From Thalassospira xianhensis MCCC 1A02616 (lineage in GTDB: Bacteria; Pseudomonadota; Alphaproteobacteria; Rhodospirillales; Thalassospiraceae): a stretch of DNA of 64,000 nt. The notes beneath the pieces are model-generated. The model did no database searches. It was not told the DNA's origin and was given only the letters and a program-made list of their open reading frames with translations. Shown piece by piece: positions 26,701-35,756 of the stretch (the stretch's first letter is position 1; each line of letters begins with the position of its first letter). Location: contig NZ_JPWA01000019.1 in NCBI RefSeq assembly GCF_003326475.1, positions 28,522 to 92,521 of the forward strand. Direction: 5' to 3'. Both the position numbers and the translations under genes were made by a program.

Positions 26701-27123
26701 TTAACCGACGATGTCGGTCTGGGCGAAGAAATAGGAAATCTCGATTGCAGCATTTTCGAGCGAGTCCGAACCATGGACCGAGTTCGCTTCGATGGATTCT
26801 GCAAACTGTTTGCGAATGGTGCCTTCCTCGGCATTGGCCGGGTTGGTCGCACCCATTACTTCGCGGTATTTGGCAACGGCGTTTTCGCCTTCCAGAGCCT
26901 GGACGACGACCGGGCCGGAAACCATGAAGTCTACCAGTTCACCAAAGAACGAACGTTCTTTGTGAACAGCGTAGAAGCCTTCAGCCTGTGCACGGGTCAG
27001 AGCGACACGCTTCTGCGCGACGATGCGAAGGCCTGCGTCTTCGATGACGGCATTGATTTTGCCAGTCAGGTTGCGGCGCGTTGCGTCCGGCTTGATGATC
27101 GAAAGAGTGCGTTCGATAGCCAT
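26701..27123 (-). CDS. ndk: Nucleoside diphosphate kinase
   Basis: A 140-residue kinase that balances nucleoside triphosphate pools by phosphate transfer through an active-site histidine. It shows the N terminus [13 protein letters not shown], the RNLTGKIN segment, FFGELVDFM and the catalytic [12 protein letters not shown] (His about 117). Length is typical. The ATG with AGGTGA upstream is chosen over a start three codons earlier. A good sigma-70 promoter lies about 110 bases upstream and a strong terminator downstream, so it is monocistronic. Confidence 0.96.
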   Translation of the reverse strand: MAIERTLSIIKPDATRRNLTGKINAVIEDAGLRIVAQKRVALTRAQAEGFYAVHKERSFFGELVDFMVSGPVVVQALEGENAVAKYREVMGATNPANAEEGTIRKQFAESIEANSVHGSDSLENAAIEISYFFAQTDIVG

Positions 27124-27499
27124 TGGTTTCACCTAGCTACTTGTAAAAATTCGTTACCCCCAAGAAGGGACTGCGGAAGATAAAAAAGCCGACGACAAGG
27201 CTTCCTTATCATCCGCAGACCCTAAGGTTGGCGCTATATAAACGCCCTTGGTTCGCAACGCAACACATAGTTCGGTCCGCGCAATTCAGACCTGCACCCC
27301 TTGCATCAACGGTTGAACACACCCCGAAAGCCGCCAAATCCCGTGAAACTGCGCCCCTTGCCGCCACACGATGCTTCCATATCGGCCCGTTCATCCTGTG
27401 ATCGACCACTCATGACAGTTTCAAGAATCCTTGCGTCACGGCCGTCCCTGCCCTATTGAAAGCACAGATTTTCAAACGATTCCCGAACGCGGACCCGAA
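27124..27499. other. Divergent region between ndk and the ABC-F gene, 376 bases
   Basis: Non-coding. It contains the ndk promoter (27235-27263, minus) and, in the ndk leader around 27182-27203, a small AAGCC/GGCTT hairpin followed by TTTT on the minus strand that could be a weak attenuator. Nothing further is recognisable on the plus-strand side leading to the ABC-F gene. Confidence 0.4.
27235..27263 (-). promoter_or_regulatory. Sigma-70 promoter of ndk
   Basis: On the minus strand TTGCGT, a 17-base spacer, then TATATA. It predicts a transcript starting near 27228 with a leader of about 105 bases. Confidence 0.55.
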
Positions 27500-29410
27500 A
27501 TGCTGCAAATTACCGATCTGACCTACCGCATTGGCGGCCGTATGATCCTTGATCACGTGACCCTGACCGTGCCCGACGGGCACAAACTGGGCCTGATCGG
27601 ACGCAACGGGGCCGGCAAATCCACGCTTCTGAAACTTATTTCGGGCGAAATCGCATCCGACGGCGGCGATGTATCGATTTCAAACCGCACCCGCATGGGT
27701 GTTGTATCGCAGGAAGCCCCCGCCGGGTCACGATCCCTGCTTGATACGGTTCTGGCCGCCGATACGGAACGCGCTGCCCTTCTTCACGAAGCCGAAACCG
27801 TCACCGACCCGAACCGAATTGGCGATATCTATACCCGCCTTGCCGATATCGATGCCCACACCGCCGAGGCCCGCGCGGCATCCATTCTGTCGGGTCTTGG
27901 TTTTGATGCCGAAGCCCAGCAACGCCCGTGTGACGATTTTTCCGGCGGCTGGCGCATGCGTGTGGCCCTGGCGGCGACCCTGTTCCTGCGCCCTGATCTG
28001 CTGCTGCTCGATGAGCCGACCAACCACCTTGATCTTGAAGCCACCATCTGGCTTGAAAACTATCTGATCAACTATCCCGGCACGATCATCCTGATCAGTC
28101 ACGACCGCGATCTTCTGAACCGCGTTGTCAAACATATTGCCCATCTGACCGATGGCAAGGTCACGATGTATGGCGGCAATTACGACAAATTTGCCAAAAC
28201 GCGCCGCGAACAGCTTGAACTGGCGTCAAAGCATTACGAAAAACAGATCGCCCAGCAAAAGCATCTGCAATCCTTCATCGACCGCTTCCGCGCCAAGGCC
28301 AGCAAGGCCAAGCAGGCGCAAAGCCGTATCAAGATGCTGGAAAAAATGGGTCCAGCCATTCCGGTGGTCGAAGATCGCGGCATTTCGTTCGACTTCCCGA
28401 GCCCCAAGGAACTGCCCCCGCCCCTGATCAATATTCATGGCGGCGATGTCGGCTATGCCGAAGGCAAACCGGTCTTGCGCAATATCAGCCTGCGCATCGA
28501 TATGGATGACCGCATCGCGCTTCTGGGGGCGAACGGTAACGGTAAATCGACACTGGCAAAACTTCTTGCCAATCGGCTTGAACTGATGGCCGGGGAAAAG
28601 GTTGCCTCGGGCAAGCTGCGCATTGGTTATTTTGCACAGCATCAGACCGACGAGCTTCGCGGTGATGAAACCCCGTATCAGCATATGGCAGCCCTGATGC
28701 CTGATGTGATCGAACACAAGGTCCGTGCCCAGCTTGGCCGCTTTGCGTTTGAGGGCCAGAAAGGCGACACCAAGGTCAAGGACCTTTCAGGTGGGGAAAA
28801 GGCGCGTCTGCTGTTTGCGCTGATGACGCTTGATGCGCCGCATATGCTTATCCTTGACGAACCGACCAACCACCTTGATATCGACAGCCGCGATGCGCTG
28901 AACCATGCGCTTAACGCCTATGAAGGTGCGGTGATCATCATCAGCCACGATCCCTATCTGATCGAAGCGTGTGCAGATCGGCTGATTCTGGTGGCCGATG
29001 GTACGGTCGCGGCTTTTGACGGTGACGTTGCCGAATATCGCCAGTATCTGCTGAACCGGGCGCGTGATGAACGCCGCGCGGACAAGGCAGAGGCCAACGA
29101 AAACGGCGAACCGGCACGACCAGAGGACAAAGGCAACCGCAAGGCGCTCCGTCAACAGGCTGCCGAAAAACGCAAGGCCGCCGCCCCCATCAAGCGCGAG
29201 ATTGAAAATCTTGAAAAGCAGATGGAAAAGCTGAGCGCGCGCCGCGACAAAATCAAGGAAGAAATGGCCGATCCGGCGCTTTACGAGCCCGATAACGCCA
29301 CCAAACTGACCACCTTGCAAAAAGACCTCGGCAAGATCGAAAACGAACTGGCCGAGATCGAAACACGCTGGATGGAAAAGCAGGAAGAATACGAACAGAA
29401 GGTGGCATAA
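27500..29410 (+). CDS. ABC-F family ATPase
   Basis: A 636-residue protein with two ABC ATPase domains and no membrane segments. Walker A motifs are GRNGAGKSTLLKL (about 36) and GANGNGKSTLAKL (about 348). Signatures are SGGWRMRVALA and SGGEKARLLFAL, and both Walker B motifs read LLDEPTNHLDLEA or LILDEPTNHLDIDS. The inter-domain linker (about 235-300) is long and charged, as in translation-acting ABC-F proteins. The last 110 residues form a coiled coil (RREIENLEKQMEKLSARRDK-like region), as in YheS/Uup. Such proteins bind the ribosomal E-site or act in rRNA-related processes. The start ATG (MLQITDLTYRIGG) lies just before the first ABC domain. Confidence 0.9.
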   Translation: MLQITDLTYRIGGRMILDHVTLTVPDGHKLGLIGRNGAGKSTLLKLISGEIASDGGDVSISNRTRMGVVSQEAPAGSRSLLDTVLAADTERAALLHEAETVTDPNRIGDIYTRLADIDAHTAEARAASILSGLGFDAEAQQRPCDDFSGGWRMRVALAATLFLRPDLLLLDEPTNHLDLEATIWLENYLINYPGTIILISHDRDLLNRVVKHIAHLTDGKVTMYGGNYDKFAKTRREQLELASKHYEKQIAQQKHLQSFIDRFRAKASKAKQAQSRIKMLEKMGPAIPVVEDRGISFDFPSPKELPPPLINIHGGDVGYAEGKPVLRNISLRIDMDDRIALLGANGNGKSTLAKLLANRLELMAGEKVASGKLRIGYFAQHQTDELRGDETPYQHMAALMPDVIEHKVRAQLGRFAFEGQKGDTKVKDLSGGEKARLLFALMTLDAPHMLILDEPTNHLDIDSRDALNHALNAYEGAVIIISHDPYLIEACADRLILVADGTVAAFDGDVAEYRQYLLNRARDERRADKAEANENGEPARPEDKGNRKALRQQAAEKRKAAAPIKREIENLEKQMEKLSARRDKIKEEMADPALYEPDNATKLTTLQKDLGKIENELAEIETRWMEKQEEYEQKVA

Positions 29411-29546
29411 CCCGCCGCCTTCTGGCTTCTCCCTGTTCTAACGTCACTCCCGATCTGACTGGCAACCCTGCCCCGCTGCCATCAAGTCGCCGAATTCTCC
29501 CCGCAGCTTTTCCCAAGGGCAAAGCAAACAATGCGGGAGACGGACC

Positions 29547-30827
29547 ATGGCTGATATCATCTATGGGACCGACGGGGCAGATGTGCTTGTCGGAACAGAG
29601 CAGGACGATCATATTTTTGGGCGCGCGGGCAGTGATTATATCCGCGGGCTTGGCGGAAATGACCGCTTCTATGAAGTCGGACCGGGGGACGATACGCTTG
29701 ATGGCGGTGCCGGACATGATCATTTCCACGCCAGTATCGGTAACGATACGCTGATCGGCGGTTCCGGCAATGACCAGCTTGATGGCGGTCCGGGTGCCGA
29801 TATCATCGATGGCGGCCCGGGCCGGGATGAAATTCAATTTTCCTATTCAAATGACGCGATCAAGGAAGGTGTCATTGTCAATCTCGCGACCGGTATCGGC
29901 TTGGGTGGTGATGCCGAAGGCGACCGCTACAGCAATATCGAAGATATCCGCGCATCACGCTATGGCGACATCCTGATCGGGGATGACGGTAAAAACGCCT
30001 TTTACCAAACCTACAACGGTGCTGGCGAAGGCGACATCATGATGGGCGGTGGCGGTGACGATACTTTCTATGCCACCCACAGCTCCGCCTTTTCCGAGGA
30101 TATCGCAAGCTACTTTATCGGCGGCGAAGGCAGTGACACCATCAGCTATATCGCCGGTTGGGGCAACGATGCGCCTTATGGGGAATATGGTCCGCAACCG
30201 GTAATCAATCTTGAAACCGGATCGGGGCGCACCGGCGATCATTTCGTCAGTATCGAAAATGTCGATGGCAGCAATCAAAGCGACCTGATCATCGGTGATG
30301 AAAACGACAACCGCCTGATCGGCAACAAGGGCGGCGATACCATCTATGGCCGCGATGGCGACGACTTCATTGTCGGCGAAAACATCCATGGCGAAGCCGG
30401 AAATGATACGCTCATCGGCGAATGGTATGACGTCTCGCTTTATGGTGGTGACGGCCATGACACGCTTGATGCCGGCCCCATAGCCCATGAAGCCTTCTCC
30501 GACAACATCCTTTCGGGTGGTGGCGGCAATGACTGGCTTCAGGGCAATATCGGCGACGATACTTTCGTCTTCGACGCCGAAGCCTCCAGCCGGGATCGTG
30601 TGGTTGATTTCGAAAGCGGCAATGATGGCGATACCCTGCTTCTCACCGCGGATCTTCAGGCAAGGTCCGGCATCACCGATTTCAACAGTCTGCTTGATCA
30701 TGCGACTGAAACCGATGGCGGCGATCTTTACATCGATTTCAGCAATGGCGATCCCTGGACCTTTGGCGTGATTGTCGAGGACATTAGCAAGGATGACCTG
30801 AAACCCGAAAATGTCGAGTTTGGCTAG
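29547..30827 (+). CDS. RTX/hemolysin-type calcium-binding repeat protein
   Basis: A 426-residue acidic protein composed mainly of calcium-binding nonapeptide repeats of the GGxGxDx pattern (GGAGHDHFH, GGSGNDQLDGG, GGGGDDTF, GGEGSDTI, GGDGHDTLDAG, GGGGNDWLQG). Repeats cover about residues 5-100 and 165-345. It has no N-terminal signal, as expected for type I secretion, and the C-terminal 80 residues (VVDFESGNDGDTLLL..) resemble the RTX C-terminal secretion part. No enzymatic domain is visible, so it may be a surface or biofilm adhesin-like protein. No type I secretion genes are adjacent. ATG follows GGGAGA. Confidence 0.85.
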   Translation: MADIIYGTDGADVLVGTEQDDHIFGRAGSDYIRGLGGNDRFYEVGPGDDTLDGGAGHDHFHASIGNDTLIGGSGNDQLDGGPGADIIDGGPGRDEIQFSYSNDAIKEGVIVNLATGIGLGGDAEGDRYSNIEDIRASRYGDILIGDDGKNAFYQTYNGAGEGDIMMGGGGDDTFYATHSSAFSEDIASYFIGGEGSDTISYIAGWGNDAPYGEYGPQPVINLETGSGRTGDHFVSIENVDGSNQSDLIIGDENDNRLIGNKGGDTIYGRDGDDFIVGENIHGEAGNDTLIGEWYDVSLYGGDGHDTLDAGPIAHEAFSDNILSGGGGNDWLQGNIGDDTFVFDAEASSRDRVVDFESGNDGDTLLLTADLQARSGITDFNSLLDHATETDGGDLYIDFSNGDPWTFGVIVEDISKDDLKPENVEFG

Positions 30828-30845
30828 GCTTTGCCCCGAAACACC

Positions 30846-30881
30846 AAAGGCCGCCCGTTTTATCGCAAGGCGGCCTTTTTA
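30846..30881 (+). terminator. Intrinsic terminator of the RTX gene
   Basis: AAAGGCCGCC and GGCGGCCTTTTT stem with a loop of about ten bases and a U-tract, 18 bases after the stop. Confidence 0.85.
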
Positions 30882-31276
30882 TTCGGCATTTCCCGTTTCT
30901 GGTCTTGTCCGTCAGGTTGCAGTTGATTGATATATCCTAGGCGCGAAATAGCTGTATCGCTTTCCACCTGTTCGGAATACCGATCAACAAGGTGATCGCG
31001 AATGTCGCGGATTAACCAAACCCTTCTGGCGATTTGGTTAAATCCTTGTGCCTATGCGTCAAAACCATGTCCCCATGCCAATAACCAGCTACCGAAACCT
31101 TCCCGTAAGGATGACACAGCAAGCTATCGTCAAACCATAAGAACTTGCAAAAAACACATCCTTAATGTAGAAAAAACAACAATCACATCAATCATTGATT
31201 TAGTCCGGGCGCAAAAGTGCGGGCGATTAATTGTACCAATTTATCGTTCTGCCATTAATGCGAAAGAGTCTCCGGA
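30882..31276. other. Intergenic region before the AraC gene, about 395 bases
   Basis: Clearly AT-richer than its surroundings, with no gene, repeat or clear promoter that I can defend. It probably carries the AraC gene's promoter in the last 150 bases. Confidence 0.35.
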
Positions 31277-32314
31277 TTGACAAAATTGAAACCGGTTCCC
31301 GTATCAAACTTTGATACCAATGATATCGATCCGCGTCACCGCTTTGACGCATGGCAGGAAAATATCGGTATCTTTTTTGATGTAACGATGTCCGATCATG
31401 AATGTCATCTCACGAATTTTTTTGCACAGATCGATGTTTACGACCTTCAGGAAACGGTTTTTGGTGTCACCAGATCACAAGCCCAGCAATTTTTACGGCA
31501 TCCCCGCCGCGTGATAGATGATGATATGGACCACATTCTGGTTCAGCTTTTCCTGCAGGGCGGCGGCCTTACCAAAGAGAATGAGCGCATTGTCGCGGGC
31601 GACATGCTTATCATCGATCTTTCTTACCCCCATGACATGATCACGGGTGATTTTGAAAACCTTACGCTTGTTCTGCCAAGGGAATTGCGACCAGATATAT
31701 CGGATACGCTCGCGCCACTGCATGGACTGAAGCTTTCCAAGGACAACCCGATAGTTCGCTTCATGACCACCGGTTTTCTGAACCTTTGGAAAAACATTCC
31801 TGATATGACAGCTCAACAAGCTGTTAGTGCCGTGCAAGGAACTCTCGGCCTAATGCAAGGATGCTTGCTGTGCGAAGGCCTGCTTCCCGAGGAAATAGAC
31901 ACGCCAACATCAGTTGCCCTTGCAAAGGTCATCTACCGCTATATTGATGCCAACCTTGCCGAAAACATCACACCAGCAAGCCTTGCCCTGACCTTTCGAA
32001 TGTCAAGAACACATATCTATCGCATTTTTGCCCCGCATGGCGGGGTCGCAAATTATCTTTGGGATCGCCGTTTGCAGCGGAGCTTTCAATTGCTGTCGCA
32101 ACAGCGTTACAGCCACAAGAATATCGGCAGCATTGCCTTTGAATGCGGTTTTAACAGTGAGTCCCATTTTAGCCGCGCATTCCGCGCCAAGTTCCATTCG
32201 ACACCAAGTCAGACCCGTGCCGATGCCGTGAACGCCCGATTGCATCATCACGGCAAAGCCACAACGTCAACCGGCTACGCCGCGGGGCTGCCAAACTGGG
32301 TGCGGCGGTTGTAA
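31277..32314 (+). CDS. AraC-family transcriptional regulator
   Basis: A 345-residue AraC/XylS regulator. Residues about 20-190 resemble the AraC-binding-like N-terminal domain (HRFDAWQENIGIFFDV, FLQGGGLTKENERIVAGDMLIIDL). The C-terminal 100 residues carry two HTH units (LTFRMSRTHIYRIFAPHGG and NIGSIAFECGFNSESHFSRAF). The start appears to be TTG at 31277 with GAAAGAG eight bases upstream; a second in-frame TTG four codons later is possible. It is AT-richer than neighbours. It converges with the autotransporter gene with only four bases between stops. Target unknown. Confidence 0.82.
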   Translation: MTKLKPVPVSNFDTNDIDPRHRFDAWQENIGIFFDVTMSDHECHLTNFFAQIDVYDLQETVFGVTRSQAQQFLRHPRRVIDDDMDHILVQLFLQGGGLTKENERIVAGDMLIIDLSYPHDMITGDFENLTLVLPRELRPDISDTLAPLHGLKLSKDNPIVRFMTTGFLNLWKNIPDMTAQQAVSAVQGTLGLMQGCLLCEGLLPEEIDTPTSVALAKVIYRYIDANLAENITPASLALTFRMSRTHIYRIFAPHGGVANYLWDRRLQRSFQLLSQQRYSHKNIGSIAFECGFNSESHFSRAFRAKFHSTPSQTRADAVNARLHHHGKATTSTGYAAGLPNWVRRL

Positions 32315-32318
32315 CGCT

Positions 32319-34472
32319 CTAAAACCGGTATTCCAGCCCCAGATAGCCTGAAGCAGTGCGTTCATCGCCAGTTGCAAGCCCCAGTTCCATGTCTGCGACA
32401 ACCGTCATCAGCCGGTCCACGTCATAGCGCATATTGCCCCCGACATATCCCCCATACGAGGACGTATCACCGGTTCCCTGATAGCGTAAAACCGGACCGT
32501 TGCCGAGCCCGACATCAACGCTGTCACGTCCGAAATAGCTGTATTTCATCCCGCCGCGCAGTTCCATCTCGCCCCGGCCATCTACAAGCGCCTGACGGGC
32601 CGCCAGTTGCAAACGGCCATTGATCACATCCACACCATGCCCCTTAACCCGAAGGTTCGATGATGTCGTGCCGGTTTCGGTGTATTCAGCGTAATAGCCA
32701 TAGGTGTAATTAACCTCGGCCGATGGCCGCAATTCAATCCCGTCGCCGATATCAATCGACCGGATCACCACCAGTGACGGGCTGATATAGACGCTGTTGT
32801 AATCTGATTGCGCGGTTTCTTCGCCAACCAGGTTATCGACCACAAGACGTTTATCCTGATGGCGTTGATAGCCGACGACCAACGCCCCGTCGATGGCCCA
32901 GTCACCGACAACATATTCACCATATCCGCCAACAAAAAACCCGTTACTGTCACTTTCGACCGATGCCTCGTCGGTTTTCATCCCTGCAAGGGACGCCCCG
33001 CCAAACACACCGATACTGTGGTCATCAATCGGCTTTTCATATCCGCCGATTACGCCACCAACTCGGCTGCGATAGCCCAAATTCGCCCCGTCATCGCCGC
33101 GTTTTCTGTATCCACCAAAAACATGTCCCCAGACAAAAGGCATCTGCGGCGCATATAACATACCCGGTTCAAGTTCGCTGGCCGCGACCACAACCGATTG
33201 CGGTTTGTTTGATCGTGCCAGTTGCTGGCTGACCGCCTGATGAATGCCGGCTGCCGTCGTTCCCAGCGCCGCCCGATTGGCAGCAAGCCCTGTCGGATCT
33301 GCGATCACCACCGTCGATCCACTTTGCCGGACAAGCCCCTCACCGCCAGCCGATGTATTCACCGTACCGGCATTGCTGATGCTCAGGGTCGATGACCGCG
33401 CCCCGGACGATGTATCGATATTGACCGCATTGGTGCCAGCACCAAGATTAATCGTCCCGATGATTGTTGCGCCCGGCTTGATGTTCAGGGTCTGGTCGCT
33501 CGCCCCTACAATCGCCTCGGTCGCCGACCCGGTCGCGATCACCTTCCCGCTGACATTGATCGTCCCGTTGGCCCCAGTGGATCTGATCCCGGCCCGTCCG
33601 ACACCCGATACGGTGACGGTCCCGGCATCACTGACCGTAAGGGTGTTGCCGCTGCCGGTAGATCGTATTCCGTCGGCATTTGTGCTGGTAATCGCACCGC
33701 TATTGACAAGCGTCGAATTATTCCCGTCGCCCCGAATGCCCACGCCATTGCTGCCGCTTGTGGTAATCGTACCGCTATTGACAAATGTTATGCCATTCCC
33801 GTCAGCGTACATGCCGGTGGCATTTGATCCGCTTGTCGTGATTGTACCGCTATTGGAAAGTGTCGAACCGCTATTGGTGCTTCCGATGCCATAGGAATCT
33901 GTTCCGCTTGTCGTAATCGTACCGCTATTCACGAGTGTCGAATTGGCGTTGGCGCTGTTTAGACCGTACGAATCATTTCCGCTTGTCGTAAGCGTGCCGC
34001 TATTGAAAAGTGTCGAATTGGCTCCGGTGCCATTTATGGCATGGGCATTCGCACCGCTTGTCGTAAGCGTGCCATTATTGATAAATTTAGAACCCGCCCC
34101 GAAACTAGCCATTCCGTAACCGTTCGCGGCGTCTGTCCGAATTGTACCATTATTAACAAACTGCGCATTTGTAGCCCCCCCGCCAGAGCCAAATATGCCC
34201 ACGCGCCCGCCACCCACCGTCGTGATCGTGCCGTTATTGGTCACACGCACCCCGTCTGCGTTAAGAGTGATGGCGTCACCTGTCGTAACATTGAGAACCC
34301 CGCCCTGTTCAATCACCCCGGTTTCCCCGGCGCTCAGGGTTTTAGCAACCGTATCGGTGACACCGCCAGAAACGGTAAAATCTGCGGCCTGCGCCGCATG
34401 ACCCGATAATGCTGCACCAACAAACGCCAAGGGAACTACCCGTCGACGTAACAATCTGAATCCCTTAGCCAT
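32319..34472 (-). CDS. Autotransporter (type V secretion) with passenger repeats
   Basis: A 717-residue outer-membrane autotransporter. A signal peptide (residues 1-29, ending AAQAA) is followed by a beta-helical passenger rich in Gly, Ser, Thr and Asn, and a C-terminal barrel of about 270 residues starting near MPFVWGHVFGGYRKRG and ending in Phe (GLEYRF), the signature for BAM recognition. The passenger (about 105-275) has six to seven units of 25 residues of the type LVNSGTITTSGTDSYGIGS. The linker helix AAGIHQAVSQQLAR precedes the barrel. No protease motif is seen, so adhesion or surface coating is likely. ATG follows GAGGGGATAA. Confidence 0.85.
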   Translation of the reverse strand: MAKGFRLLRRRVVPLAFVGAALSGHAAQAADFTVSGGVTDTVAKTLSAGETGVIEQGGVLNVTTGDAITLNADGVRVTNNGTITTVGGGRVGIFGSGGGATNAQFVNNGTIRTDAANGYGMASFGAGSKFINNGTLTTSGANAHAINGTGANSTLFNSGTLTTSGNDSYGLNSANANSTLVNSGTITTSGTDSYGIGSTNSGSTLSNSGTITTSGSNATGMYADGNGITFVNSGTITTSGSNGVGIRGDGNNSTLVNSGAITSTNADGIRSTGSGNTLTVSDAGTVTVSGVGRAGIRSTGANGTINVSGKVIATGSATEAIVGASDQTLNIKPGATIIGTINLGAGTNAVNIDTSSGARSSTLSISNAGTVNTSAGGEGLVRQSGSTVVIADPTGLAANRAALGTTAAGIHQAVSQQLARSNKPQSVVVAASELEPGMLYAPQMPFVWGHVFGGYRKRGDDGANLGYRSRVGGVIGGYEKPIDDHSIGVFGGASLAGMKTDEASVESDSNGFFVGGYGEYVVGDWAIDGALVVGYQRHQDKRLVVDNLVGEETAQSDYNSVYISPSLVVIRSIDIGDGIELRPSAEVNYTYGYYAEYTETGTTSSNLRVKGHGVDVINGRLQLAARQALVDGRGEMELRGGMKYSYFGRDSVDVGLGNGPVLRYQGTGDTSSYGGYVGGNMRYDVDRLMTVVADMELGLATGDERTASGYLGLEYRF
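33650..34160 (-). repeat. 75-bp tandem repeats encoding the autotransporter passenger
   Basis: Six to seven imperfect direct repeats of 75 bases, in frame (25 codons), each containing a conserved core encoding NSGTITTSG. Adjacent units are highly similar at the DNA level, so copy number may change by slippage or recombination. Confidence 0.7.
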
Positions 34473-34618
34473 TTATCCCCCTCGGACGACCCCCAATGAT
34501 GCCGGAGAGAATAACACGCCTAAGATCTTTGTTTTGACTGAGCGTCCCAAATTGTTGGCACCAGCATCCCAGATGACATGCTCGCCCGTTCAGTTGCCGC
34601 CTGACACCCTTCGAACCT

Positions 34619-34640
34619 TCCTGACATGAGCCTGTCAGGA
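34619..34640. promoter_or_regulatory. Inverted repeat upstream of lysE-like gene
   Basis: TCCTGACA-N6-TGTCAGGA, 8-bp perfect arms, about 60 bases before the LysE-family start; another CCTGACA copy occurs at 34600-34606. Suitable as an operator of an adjacent or distant regulator. Confidence 0.4.
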
Positions 34641-34700
34641 GCGTCCTGCTAGTTTATCCCTGCCGATCAAATGGTTCGGCGGATAAACTACGAGCGCCCC

Positions 34701-35348
34701 ATGACATATGCTGAAAATCTCTGGCTGTTCTTTGTTCTGCTGTCGGGCATCATCATTGTGCCCGGCATGGATATGTTTTTCGTTATTGCCAATTCCCTGA
34801 CCGGGGGAAAACGTGCCGGGTTGTCGGCCACCGCCGGGATCATGCTGGGCGGGGTGTATCACACACTGCTGGGTGCCATCGGCATCAGCGCCCTTCTGGC
34901 CATTGCGCCCTGGCTTTTGAATGTCATGCTGTTTGCCGGGGCGGCCTATATGGTCTGGATCGGTATTACGCTTTTGCGCAGTGCCATCACGGTTGATCGC
35001 ATCCGGGCGGCCAAGACCGCTTCGCTTTGGATCGCATTTCGTCAGGGCATGATCACCTGTATGCTCAATCCCAAGGCCTATCTGTTCATTTTCGCGGTCT
35101 ATCCGCAATTCATTCGCCCGCATTACGGGCCGCTTTGGTCGCAGGCGCTTGTCATGGGCATCATGACGGCCGCTGTACAGCTTGCGGTTTATGGTGCGCT
35201 GGCCTTTGCCGCCGGGACCAGCCGCAACCTGATTACCGGCAATCCGGTGGCAACGATTTTCATCGGGCGGGCAGCGGGTTTGCTGTTTATCGGTGTTGCC
35301 CTTCTGACCGCGTGGCAGGGCATGGCAACAACGGGCCGCAACTTTTGA
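34701..35348 (+). CDS. LysE/RhtB-family amino acid exporter
   Basis: A 215-residue inner-membrane protein with about six hydrophobic helices. Family segments are IIIVPGMDMFFVIANSLTGGKRAG near the N terminus, GAAYMVWIGITLLR, and the FRQGMITCMLNPKAYLFIFAVYPQFI motif that follows the cytoplasmic loop. The PGMD variant stands in place of the more usual PGPD. LysE/RhtB proteins export amino acids or small metabolites. ATG at MTYAENLW is selected because the N-terminal helix begins there. It runs directly into the promoter of the following ArsR gene. Confidence 0.88.
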   Translation: MTYAENLWLFFVLLSGIIIVPGMDMFFVIANSLTGGKRAGLSATAGIMLGGVYHTLLGAIGISALLAIAPWLLNVMLFAGAAYMVWIGITLLRSAITVDRIRAAKTASLWIAFRQGMITCMLNPKAYLFIFAVYPQFIRPHYGPLWSQALVMGIMTAAVQLAVYGALAFAAGTSRNLITGNPVATIFIGRAAGLLFIGVALLTAWQGMATTGRNF

Positions 35349-35377
35349 TTGACAGGGTGGTGTGCCTGATCAATACT
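35349..35377 (+). promoter_or_regulatory. Promoter of the ArsR/SRPBCC pair, predicted leaderless
   Basis: TTGACA (35349-35354), 17-base spacer, AATACT (35372-35377). Transcription should start at about 35384, one base before the ATG at 35385, so the mRNA is probably leaderless. No ribosome-binding site is visible, which agrees. Confidence 0.55.
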
Positions 35378-35396
35378 TAACCTCATGGTTAAGTAT
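35373..35396. promoter_or_regulatory. Perfect inverted repeat over the -10 and start codon (ArsR operator)
   Basis: ATACTTAACC-TCAT-GGTTAAGTAT, two perfect 10-bp arms with a 4-base centre. It spans the -10 hexamer and the ArsR start codon, an ideal position for autorepression by the product of the gene itself. Confidence 0.65.
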
Positions 35397-35756
35397 CAAG
35401 AAGCCGAACTGAACGACATCTTTGCCGCCCTTGCCGATCCAACCCGCCGTGCGCTTCTGGCGCGGCTGGAGACGGAAGAAAACCTGTCGATCAGTGAACT
35501 GGCGCGGCCGTTCCACGTTTCGTTGCCTGCGGTGATGAAACATCTGGATGTTCTGTCCGATGCCGGACTGATTGCGCGGCAAAAGACCGGACGCACGGTC
35601 AATGTGCGCCTGAATGCCGAACCGATGGAGCACGCCATGGAATGGCTGGCCCGCTATCAGCGCTTCTGGTCGCACAAACTTGATCAGCTTGCCGCGTTCC
35701 TTGAACAAGAAGACGACGACGCCACCAAAATCGAAAAGAAGCAGGATAGGGACTGA
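35385..35756 (+). CDS. ArsR-family regulator (SRPBCC-linked type)
   Basis: A 123-residue winged-helix repressor without metal-binding or paired-cysteine motifs. It contains IFAALADPTRRALLARLETE, the recognition part HVSLPAVMKHLDVLSDAGLI and the beta wing IARQKTGRTVNVRLN. This subfamily typically sits directly upstream of an AHSA1/SRPBCC gene, as here, where the two overlap by one base (TGATG). The inverted repeat across its start codon is the probable operator. The signal sensed is unknown. Confidence 0.88.
   Translation: MVKYQEAELNDIFAALADPTRRALLARLETEENLSISELARPFHVSLPAVMKHLDVLSDAGLIARQKTGRTVNVRLNAEPMEHAMEWLARYQRFWSHKLDQLAAFLEQEDDDATKIEKKQDRD

Noticed and set aside
33650..34160. Direct repeats considered as a CRISPR array
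   Set aside because: Repeats are contiguous, in frame and inside an autotransporter passenger; no spacers or cas genes.
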